Source: a virus. Taken from it: a stretch of DNA of 54,276 nucleotides. The translations under genes were made by a program, and so were the position numbers. A model generated the notes under the pieces. The model did not search any database and had not been told where the DNA came from. It saw only the letters and a list, made by a program, of their open reading frames with translations. The stretch is taken from positions 1-54,276 of the IMG/VR virus record IMGVR_UViG_3300043539_001043. One strand, written 5' to 3'. Within the stretch, counting starts at the first letter, position 1. The number at the start of each line of letters is the position of its first letter. This document shows positions 1 through 8,500 of the stretch, in pieces.

Positions 1-600
1 GAAAGAGAAGAACTATTTAATTCAATGGAAACAAATCCAGCAGTTGCTAAAAAAGCAGCATGGGCTGAAAATTGGATTAGTCATCCATCATTTGGTCACA
101 GACTTATTGCTTTTGCTTGTGTAGAAGGAATATCTTTTGCTAGTGTTTTCTCTGGGGTTTTCTGGTACAGAAGTCGTAACAAAATGCCAGGTTTAGGTGC
201 AATGAATGAATTGATTCTACGTGATGAAACATTCCATTATGAATTTGCACTTAACTTGTATAAAAACTACTTAAAAGATGAATATAAGCTATCAAAAGAT
301 GAACTTAGAAACATTATTTTAAGCTGCTACGAAGCAGAAAAACTATTTGTTGAACAAAGTATGCCAGATGGTTTACAAGGTCTTACAAAGCAAGATATGG
401 TTAAATACGTACAGTATGTTACTGATATCGTTTTGAATGATTTTGGTTGCAAAACTGAGTTCAATGCTAGAAACCCATTAGAATATATGTCTAGAATTGG
501 TTTATCATCTAAAAATAATTTCTTTGAGAAAAGAGAGGGTGAATATACTAGAGTTGAGATACCAACAACGATAGATGGAATGTTTAATGAAGATTTTTAA
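1..600 (+). CDS. nrdB: Ribonucleotide reductase class I small subunit (R2), 5'-truncated by window
   Basis: The reading frame is open from base 1, so the gene begins before the window and only its C-terminal part is present. R2 carries the di-iron/tyrosyl-radical cofactor that starts dNTP synthesis by NrdA. Family hallmarks are visible: the helix with V-E-G-I (iron ligand Glu), the later R-D-E-T-F-H segment giving a Glu and a His iron ligand, and the M-P-G-L-G-A-M-N-E-L-I stretch between them. The C-terminus ends in F-N-E-D-F, the short acidic-aromatic tail by which R2 docks on R1. The ATG at base 25 is an internal Met. nrdA follows 11 nt downstream, so the pair is probably co-transcribed. 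Phage RNRs supply deoxynucleotides for genome replication. The identification is firm; only the N-terminal half (with the radical Tyr) cannot be inspected. Confidence 0.95.
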   Translation, partial: EREELFNSMETNPAVAKKAAWAENWISHPSFGHRLIAFACVEGISFASVFSGVFWYRSRNKMPGLGAMNELILRDETFHYEFALNLYKNYLKDEYKLSKDELRNIILSCYEAEKLFVEQSMPDGLQGLTKQDMVKYVQYVTDIVLNDFGCKTEFNARNPLEYMSRIGLSSKNNFFEKREGEYTRVEIPTTIDGMFNEDF

Positions 601-611
601 TATAAATTACT

Positions 612-2768
612 ATGAGAATAACAAAAAGAGATAAAACAACACAAGCGTTCACACCGAATAAGATTTTAGCTAGAATCAAAACACAAGCCAAAGGGTTAAA
701 AGTTGATTCAGATATTTTATTCCAAGAAGTGATTCCTTTGATAAACGATAATATCACAACCACTGAGATTGATGAGATTATTGCTTTCAAAGCTGCTGAT
801 AAAATTATACAACATTCCGACTACTCATTATTGGGTGGTCGAATTTTGTTGTCTAGACAATCTAAATTGATTGGTAAAGAATTACAACCAGTTGATTTAA
901 CTTATGACTTCTTTGCTGCAACTACTTTCTTGACAAAGTATTCAATCAAAGATGAAAATAAAACACCAGTTGAATTACCATCATGCATGTATAATCGTGT
1001 AGCTGGTTATTTACATAATGACAACGAAGAGGATTATTTAGAGTTATTAAATGAAATTACAACCAAAAAAGCAAACTTTGCTACACCGACTTATACAAAC
1101 GCTGGTGTACCAGAAAGAAACGGTATGATTTCATGCAACCTAACACACTTGGAAGATGATTCATTTGAAGGAATCGAAAATACGCTTACTAAGATAGCTT
1201 CTGCATCTAAAGAAGGTTCTGGTATCGGATTACTAATTGACCCTCTTAGAAGCAAGGATAGTATCGTAGAATCGTTTAAAGGTAACGCTGGTGGTGTCGT
1301 AAGATTAGCCGATATGGTACAAGCTAAAATGAGATTCTATAAACAAGGTTCTCGTTCTGGAAGTTGTGCATTATACTTATCAGTATGGCACAGAGATATC
1401 TTTGATTTCTTAGATTTAACGTTGCCTATTGGTGATGAGCAATTAAGAACTAGAGATTTATTTACTTCTGTAGTAATCAATGATTTATTCATGGAAAAAC
1501 TACAAAATAATGAAGATTGGTATTTGTTCTGTCCAAATGACATTAAAAAAGCTGGATTAACACCACTTTATGAGTTGCATGGAGAGGCATTTGAAGCTGA
1601 ATATTATAAAGCTGTTGAATTAGGATTGGGTAAAAAAGTTAACCCTAAAGACATCTTTGACTCACTTATCAAATCACAAGTAGAAAGTGGAAAACCATAC
1701 GTTATGTTCAAAGATAATGCGAACAAACGCAACATGCAAAGAAACATTGGTATTATCAAACAATCTAATTTATGTATTGAGATTTTCCAAGCGTCTAGAC
1801 CTAAGTATACACCACAATGTACATTGGCATCAATCAATTTGGCTGAACAAGATTCTTTGGAATCAATTGCTAAATCAACCAAAATTTTGGTTAAAGCATT
1901 GAACAAAGTTGTTGATAAAAACAAATGGTCTGATGATTGGAGTGAAGCTGCTGGTATGGACCAAAGAGCATTGGCTATTGGTGTTGCTGGTATGGCTGAC
2001 TTCTTTGCTAAAAGAAAAATTTCTTATGAGAGTGAAGAAGCTAAACAATGGAACAAAGATATCACTGAAACAATGTATAAAGCATTCGTTGAAGAGTCAA
2101 TGAGATTGGCTATTGTAAAAGATAAAAACTATCCATCATGGGAAGATAGTCCGTATTCAAAAGGTGAAACTTACATCGAAGGTTGGTCACCACTACCAGA
2201 AGGGCAGCCAATTCCAATGTTAAACAGTTTAGGTTTAGGATTTATGCCAACAGCGTCTTCTGCAATATTATTGAGTGTGTTTGAATCATTTGAACCAGCA
2301 ACTGCTAACTTATTTACTAGACGTGTAGGTCAAGGAGAATTTTTGGTTGTAAACAAATATTTGGTAAATGAATTAATTTCATTAAACTTATGGTCGCCAG
2401 AAATAATTGATAAATTAATTGCCAACCAAGGTAGTGTTCAAAATATTGTTGAGATACCAGAAGACGTTAGATACAGATACAAAGATGTTTGGGAAATCCC
2501 TCAAAGAGTATTATTAGATTTAGCGATAATCAGAAACAAATTTGTTGACCAATCACAGTCGTTGAACTTATATCACTCTGACGCTAAATATGGTAAGATT
2601 GCTAGTGCACTTATGTATGCGTGGAAAGGTGGATTAAAAACTGGTGTTTATTACACTAGAACTAAATCTAAATTAGAAGCAAATTCAAAATTAGCGTCTA
2701 ATCAAATTATACAAAATGCTGATAAACCAAAAGACAGTCAATTCGAGTGTTTTGGGTGTTCAGCTTAA
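612..2768 (+). CDS. nrdA: Ribonucleotide reductase class I large subunit (R1)
   Basis: A 718-aa catalytic subunit that reduces ribonucleotides to deoxyribonucleotides. An N-terminal ATP-cone (about residues 1-90) implies allosteric activity control. Active-site residues are present: Cys175 in S-C-N-L-T-H-L, the N-L-C-I-E-I motif with the thiyl-radical Cys388 and Glu390, and Cys403 in C-T-L-A-S-I-N-L, the partner of Cys175. The paired tyrosines of radical transfer lie in G-V-Y-Y-T-R-T, and the tail ends with the redox pair C713-F-G-C716. Length and motif order are normal for class Ia. The gene sits 11 nt after nrdB and is followed by a hairpin terminator, so it closes the nucleotide-metabolism unit before the baseplate module. 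Confidence 0.97.
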   Translation: MRITKRDKTTQAFTPNKILARIKTQAKGLKVDSDILFQEVIPLINDNITTTEIDEIIAFKAADKIIQHSDYSLLGGRILLSRQSKLIGKELQPVDLTYDFFAATTFLTKYSIKDENKTPVELPSCMYNRVAGYLHNDNEEDYLELLNEITTKKANFATPTYTNAGVPERNGMISCNLTHLEDDSFEGIENTLTKIASASKEGSGIGLLIDPLRSKDSIVESFKGNAGGVVRLADMVQAKMRFYKQGSRSGSCALYLSVWHRDIFDFLDLTLPIGDEQLRTRDLFTSVVINDLFMEKLQNNEDWYLFCPNDIKKAGLTPLYELHGEAFEAEYYKAVELGLGKKVNPKDIFDSLIKSQVESGKPYVMFKDNANKRNMQRNIGIIKQSNLCIEIFQASRPKYTPQCTLASINLAEQDSLESIAKSTKILVKALNKVVDKNKWSDDWSEAAGMDQRALAIGVAGMADFFAKRKISYESEEAKQWNKDITETMYKAFVEESMRLAIVKDKNYPSWEDSPYSKGETYIEGWSPLPEGQPIPMLNSLGLGFMPTASSAILLSVFESFEPATANLFTRRVGQGEFLVVNKYLVNELISLNLWSPEIIDKLIANQGSVQNIVEIPEDVRYRYKDVWEIPQRVLLDLAIIRNKFVDQSQSLNLYHSDAKYGKIASALMYAWKGGLKTGVYYTRTKSKLEANSKLASNQIIQNADKPKDSQFECFGCSA

Positions 2769-2792
2769 AATAAAATAAACATTAAAAAAAAT

Positions 2793-2819
2793 AAGGGGCT
2801 ATTACGGTCCCTTTTTTTT
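2793..2819 (+). terminator. Intrinsic terminator after nrdA
   Basis: An AAGGGGC / GGTCCCTT stem (one G-U pair) with a 7-nt loop is followed by a run of eight T. It lies 25 nt after the nrdA stop and just before the promoter-like motifs of the baseplate module, so it separates the two transcription units. Confidence 0.7.
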
Positions 2820-2827
2820 ATTTACCA

Positions 2828-2873
2828 TATTTACTTATAAAAATTTTTAGTTATTATATTTATCTATAAATAA
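2828..2873 (+). promoter_or_regulatory. Tandem late-promoter-like motifs before the baseplate module
   Basis: Two copies of a similar AT-rich element, ATATTTACTTATAAAA (2828-2843) and ATATTTATCTATAAATA (2856-2872), lie 28 bases apart between the nrdA terminator and the gp25-like gene. The second contains TATAAATA, identical to the T4 late -10 sequence. They resemble the ATATTTATAA motif found before other late genes in the window, and probably drive the long structural operon. No -33 box is evident. The promoter role is inferred from position. Confidence 0.5.
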
Positions 2874-2893
2874 TGCATTAAAAATATATAAAG

Positions 2894-3274
2894 ATGGCTA
2901 AGTATATCAACATAAATTATCCATTCAAAGACAGTAAAAAAGGTTTTTTGTTAGATTTGAATGAAGACCCAAATCAAGCTTTAAAAGCTGATTTGCTACA
3001 TTTACTATTAACTCAAAGAGGGCAAAGACTATACATGCCAGATTTTGGGACAAATTTGTTAAAATTTATATATGAACCAAATGATGAATTAACTTACGCT
3101 GGTATTCTGGAAGAAATAAGAACAGTTACAAAAAAATTCATGCCAAAATTAACTTTCACTGAATTAAAAATTGAACAATCTGATGAAAGTGAATATGCTG
3201 CTGTTGTAACAATGCAATATGTAATAACTGAAGGTGTTTTTGAAACAACCGATATAATAGTAATTAAATTATAA
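2894..3274 (+). CDS. Baseplate wedge protein, gp25/GPW family
   Basis: A 126-aa protein of the gp25 (T4)/gpW (P2) lysozyme-like baseplate family. This wedge subunit connects the baseplate to the first sheath ring and belongs to the conserved core of contractile tails. The diagnostic segment L-L-L-T-Q-R-G-Q-R-L-Y-M-P-D-F-G-T-N-L is at about residues 42-60, followed by the usual F-I-Y-E-P-N-D. Length is typical of the family. It stands first in the structural operon, behind a terminator and two late-promoter-like motifs, and the gp6-like gene follows 4 nt later, an arrangement shared with many contractile-tail gene clusters. Confidence 0.92.
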   Translation: MAKYININYPFKDSKKGFLLDLNEDPNQALKADLLHLLLTQRGQRLYMPDFGTNLLKFIYEPNDELTYAGILEEIRTVTKKFMPKLTFTELKIEQSDESEYAAVVTMQYVITEGVFETTDIIVIKL

Positions 3275-3278
3275 TTTT

Positions 3279-5090
3279 ATGCCAAATGTAAATTACGACT
3301 CTAGGAACTTTGTCGATATTAGAACAGACCTAATTAATTATGTAAAACAATATTATCCAGATATCTATGCTGACTATAATGATGCATCTGTAGGTCAGAT
3401 GTTAATAGATTTAAACGCTGCTGTTGGGGATATGTTATCCCATAATACAGACAGAATGTTTGCTGAAACACAAATAGATTATGCACAAGAAAGACATTCG
3501 TTGTTATCATTAGCTAGAACATTTGGATTAAACATTCCAAATAAGCGTGCTAGTTCAACAATTGTAGATGTAAGTATTACAATACCAGTATTTGGTGATA
3601 CTTTTGATGTATCATATGCTCCATTGCTTAGAGCTGGGTCACAATTTAATGGTGCTGGTAAAGTATTTGAATTGCTTTATGATACAGACTTTTCAAGCCC
3701 ATTTAATAAAAATGGTATCCCTAATAGAATAGTAATACCTAATATCAATGCTAACGGTACAGTATTAAACTATACGTTAACAAAAAGAGAAATGGTTGTT
3801 AATGGGGCGACAAAAATATTTAAAAGAGTCTTAACAACACAAGATGTTATTCCTTTTTTAGAAATTATATTACCAGATAATAACGTTACTGAAGTATTAT
3901 CATGTATTACATTACCAGGTACAAATTTACAAGGTCAACCAACAAATTCACAATTCAACAATAGTAATATTAGATGGTATGAAATGTCATCATTATCTGA
4001 AGATAAAGTTTTTATCACTGATAACAATAGAGTGACTCAAAATACTACAGTTACGCCAGGTAAATGGATGTCTACATCTAAAAAATTTATTAAAGAATAT
4101 ACTGATTTAGGTTTTACAAAAATAACTTTTGGTGCTGGTTCACAAAATATAAGTAGTTTATGTGATTTTAACGTTGACCCTAGTTTAGTTAATCAAATAG
4201 GAAACTTTATAAACAACATGGCATTAGGTGAAATACACACAGCAAATACAACATTATTCATAAAATATCGTGTTGGTGGTGGTAGTGATACTAATGTAGG
4301 TCCAAATACAATTACTAATTTAGGACTTTTAGATATGGTAATTAATGGACCTTCTGCTACAATTAATCAAAGTGTTAAAAAGACATTAAAAGTAAATAAT
4401 ATTTTACCAGCTGTCGGTGGTAAAGACGCACCTACAGTCGAAGAAATAAGATACATGGTTAAATATAACTTTGCCTCACAAAATAGAGCTGTAACAATTA
4501 AAGACTATCAAACTAGGATTGCACAAATGCCAGGTAATTTTGGTACTCCATTTAGAAATGGTATTTTTGAAGATAGAAATAAAATTGCTGTTTATATTTT
4601 AACATTAGATAGAAATGGTAGGTTGTCTAACGAATCAAACACTACATTAAAAGAAAATATATCTAATTATTTAGCTGACTACAGAATGTTAAATGATTAT
4701 GTTCATATAAAAGACGGTAGGATTATTAATTTAGCAATTGATTACGATGTCATGATTGATGCCAAAGTACCACAATCACAAATTATATCTGAAATTATTA
4801 ATAAGACTAAGGAGTATATGGATATTAATAAATTTGATATGGGTGATAATATTTATTTATCTCCATTGATTGAAGTTATAAATAATATTGGTGGTGTACT
4901 AAACGTAACAAATGTTTCAATTTATAATAAAGTTGGTGAAAATAAATATAGTTTAAATGAAATTTCGCAGCCTTATTTAGATGATGAAACAAGATTAATT
5001 GACGTAAGTGCAGATTACACTTTGTTTGGTGAACCTACATCAATGTTTGAAATTAAATTCCCAACAGATATTAGAGTAAGGGTTAAATAA
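3279..5090 (+). CDS. Baseplate wedge protein, gp6/baseplate J-like
   Basis: A 603-aa protein that fits T4 gp6 / P2 gpJ, the wedge subunit that forms the inner baseplate ring. The N-terminal region has the family pattern of an Asp-rich segment with 'SVGQMLIDLNAAVGDM', then a stretch with many Asn/Asp and an E-x-x-x-L-L-S-L-A-R motif at about residues 30-85. The C-terminal half has the alternating strand/helix region with 'IKDYQTRIAQMPG', usual for gpJ-like proteins. Length is close to that of T4 gp6. The position directly after the gp25-like gene supports the call. The protein acts in the virion baseplate. Confidence 0.85.
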   Translation: MPNVNYDSRNFVDIRTDLINYVKQYYPDIYADYNDASVGQMLIDLNAAVGDMLSHNTDRMFAETQIDYAQERHSLLSLARTFGLNIPNKRASSTIVDVSITIPVFGDTFDVSYAPLLRAGSQFNGAGKVFELLYDTDFSSPFNKNGIPNRIVIPNINANGTVLNYTLTKREMVVNGATKIFKRVLTTQDVIPFLEIILPDNNVTEVLSCITLPGTNLQGQPTNSQFNNSNIRWYEMSSLSEDKVFITDNNRVTQNTTVTPGKWMSTSKKFIKEYTDLGFTKITFGAGSQNISSLCDFNVDPSLVNQIGNFINNMALGEIHTANTTLFIKYRVGGGSDTNVGPNTITNLGLLDMVINGPSATINQSVKKTLKVNNILPAVGGKDAPTVEEIRYMVKYNFASQNRAVTIKDYQTRIAQMPGNFGTPFRNGIFEDRNKIAVYILTLDRNGRLSNESNTTLKENISNYLADYRMLNDYVHIKDGRIINLAIDYDVMIDAKVPQSQIISEIINKTKEYMDINKFDMGDNIYLSPLIEVINNIGGVLNVTNVSIYNKVGENKYSLNEISQPYLDDETRLIDVSADYTLFGEPTSMFEIKFPTDIRVRVK

Positions 5091-5157
5091 TTGTTTACTT
5101 ATATTAAAATAAATGATATTTTTAATTTCAAATAATAAGTTTTAAAAAATAGAAAAA

Positions 5158-5541
5158 ATGGGATGTAATTGTAAAAATGACAAAAACAACATGCTTAATA
5201 AGCAAGATGAATTAAATGGTAATGATATTAATCACGATGAAGAAATAAAAAATTTAAGTTTACCGTATAAGGTAATTTATTATGGTGTTAGAACCTTTGG
5301 TTTTATACTTTCATTATTATTGATTCCGATAATTAATATAGTAGCTATTTGGTTTTTATTTAAAACATTAGTTTTAAACAAAAAAGTTAATGTACTAAGT
5401 CTAACAAAAACATTAACTAGATGGAAAAAAATGAGAGAACTAGAAGAGAAGGAAAAAGAAGAAAAAGAATATAAAGATTTTGAAGAAGCTGAAAACAAAT
5501 ACTTATACCCAGTTAACAAAATAAAATCTACGATTGAATAA
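5158..5541 (+). CDS. Small membrane protein with Cys-rich N-terminus
   Basis: A 127-aa protein of unknown function. It begins M-G-C-N-C-K, a Cys pair with no preceding signal peptide, so it is not a lipoprotein. One long hydrophobic stretch at about residues 42-70 predicts a membrane span. It is followed by a basic segment and then a Glu/Lys-rich helix (about 90-115) likely to form a coiled coil. The gene stands between gp6-like and the 1532-aa virion protein, 8 nt before the latter. The 67-nt leader before it carries only a weak version of the late motif (about 5095-5115). A structural or baseplate-assembly role is possible from context only. Confidence 0.7.
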   Translation: MGCNCKNDKNNMLNKQDELNGNDINHDEEIKNLSLPYKVIYYGVRTFGFILSLLLIPIINIVAIWFLFKTLVLNKKVNVLSLTKTLTRWKKMRELEEKEKEEKEYKDFEEAENKYLYPVNKIKSTIE

Positions 5542-5549
5542 AGTTATAT

Positions 5550-8500
5550 ATGTCAAAAACTATTAGAATAAGAACAACACCTAACGGTGGTGATAACTAT
5601 TTAAAAGTAAAAATAGACCAAGAGTTTGATTACTTAGAAACACTTAGTTTAAAAATTTCACAAGAAGAAGCTTATAGAAATTTTTGTTCTGATTACGGTG
5701 TTGTAATTGGTCGAGTTATAGTTAATAATGGTTTTGGTGTTCCAAATGCTAAAGTAAGTATTTTTGTACCTATTGATGATGAAGACAAAGAGAACCCACT
5801 AATTAAATCATTATACCCTTATGAAATAGTGACAGATAGAGATTTAGATGGTATTAGATACAATCTATTTCCTAAAAATAATGAGAAGAATGACGCTTGT
5901 TTTACTCCAATAGGTACGATGCCTAGTAAACGAGAAATTTTAGATAATCCAGAATTAGAATATATTTTTACAAAATATTATAAATTTACTGCAACTACAA
6001 ATGCCTCTGGGGATTTTATGTTATTTGGCGTACCAGTTGGTACACACACAATACATTCCGATGTAGACATTTCAGACATTGGTATGGCTTCTCAAAAACC
6101 TTATGATTTAATTGCTGCTGGAACACCAGAAAAATTCTTTGATTCAGCACAAAAATTCAAATATAGTAAAAACTTAGATAGTTTAGTTCAAGTTAAATCA
6201 TTAAACACAAGTGTTAACGTACAACCATTTTGGGGTGATACTGAAACATGTGAAATTGGTATTACTAGAGTTGATTTAGATATGAACTTAAACATCAAAT
6301 CAAATGCAATCTTTATTGGTTCTATTTTTGGTGACTCTGATACTGACGGTGTTAGTAATCGTTGTAGACCTAGAAGAATTATGGGTTCATTATGTGAACA
6401 AATAACAACATCTGGAAGAATTGAAATGATTCGAGAAACACCAGACGGTAATATTGAAAGATTTGATGTTGATGGGGGTGAATTAATCGATGAAGACGGT
6501 ACATGGGCTTATCAATTACCTATGAATTTAGACTACGTGGTAACTGATGAATTTGGTCAGTTGGTACCTTCTGATAACCCTAGTATAGGTATAGCAACTA
6601 GAGCTAACGTTAGGTTTAGGATAGGTATGAGCTCAGCTGGTGATTTAGATAAAAGAACTAGAGCTAACTTTTTAGTACCTAATAACCCTAGTAATCAGAG
6701 TGAAATTGACTATGAATTTGGTTCAAACACAAAAGCAACTAGTTTTAGGTCATTATATTGGAATAAAATATATACTGTAAGTTCGTTTATTTCTAGATTT
6801 CAAGCAAGTAGTCTTAATGTTAGAAACTTTGTTGGTGTTAAAGATGTAAACGCATGTACTGGAGATAAAAACCCTTTCCCTTACAATAGAGTAGATTCAT
6901 CTGGCGACCCATTATATGCGTTTCTATGTACATTATTAACGATAATGTTATTTATATTAGTGGCAATAAATGCGGTGTTAATACCTATTATAAACTTTAT
7001 TGTTTTATTACTTAATGGTATTTTAGGTATTATTTGTAGTATAATATATGGTATTGGAGCCCTATTAGGGGCGTTTCCAAGTTGGCTTTTAGATGTTAAT
7101 AAATGTGACTTTTGTATTGCTAAAGGAACATGTTGTGACTGTTTTGAAATTTTACCTTATGCACCTTGTTTATCAATACTATGTCCAAGTACTGATGGTA
7201 ATGTTTATGCTCCAGGTTGTTATAAAAAATCATTAGATTTTGGTACAAGTTTATCAAAACTTAAACAAAAATATGATGGAAGTAAAACAGTTTTTTACCC
7301 AGGTGATGGAGTTAATGATGAATTTGATGCTTTAGCTGGTGCTGATGATTGTTTACAAGCTTCTTTAGCTGAAGCATTAAATGTTTTTAGATTTGATTTT
7401 TATAACGATTGGGTTAATGGTGCATTATATGCGTTTTTAATTCAATATAAGAAAAAAAGAAATGGAAGAACAAGATTTTGTGAATATGATTGTGAAGATT
7501 TCCAAGGTTCAGAAGGTTATAGTGGTGTAGATACCGATAGAGAAAACGGTCCAGATAATAGATGTTTTACCAACTATTTATTAGATTCTTGTTATGATGG
7601 TGACCCAACTGATATTTTTACAATGAATGGTTCAGAAGATAAAACTTTTGATAGTGGTGGTATAAAAGACGGTGTATTAAAAAATGTTGAAGTTTTCTTT
7701 AAAGAAACTAAAGTTGAAGATGTTCTATATTATGCATCATCAATGCATGACGCTAAATATAAGTTATTTGCAACTGATATTGTTCTACTAGGTTCAACAG
7801 AATCATGTGACTGGCAAGGTATGCCTAGTTTATATAAATTATTACAAACAACATCATATAAATTACCATCTACAACTGTTGAATATGAAGACCCTAACGA
7901 TAAAAGCAGTGTATTAACAACTGGTATGGTTGAACTAAACTCTAAAACCCCAGGACTTTTCTTTTCAATAAATTGTTTAGGTATAGCAATGGATTATAAA
8001 CAATGTTTAAATGTAAGACATATTTGTGAATTCGGTGCAACTACAGATGACGCTATAACAGTCAATGGTGTTACAATTAGACCAAATGGTTATTTAGATT
8101 ATAGAGATATTGATGATGACACTGGCGTGTTTTTTAGAGATATTTTTTATTCATTAAATAAAGATTTAACATATCTTAGTCCATCTGCACCAAGATATAA
8201 ATTTCCAACAACACCATACAATACTAATTTTAACACACAAAATTTACCAACGTATGATTACAACAGTAAAACTCAAAATGGACTAGAATATGCTAATTTT
8301 AGAGGTTATGGTGGTAAAAATATGTTTTCACAACCACAACATTCATATTTTTTCTATTTTGGTACAAAACCTGGTGCTTCGGCTATTGAAAAATTAAATC
8401 AAAGGTACTTTGGTATTTGTCCTATAATAACAACAGACGCTCTATCAATTAAAGCTGCTTCTGTTGGTGCGTCAATTACTAACCCAACTGGTTCAATAAT

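Noticed and set aside
2865-2872. TATAAATA taken alone as a classic T4 late promoter
   Set aside because: Only this one exact copy was seen ahead of a gene in that orientation; the recurring element is ATATTTATAA, so I treat it as part of that motif instead.
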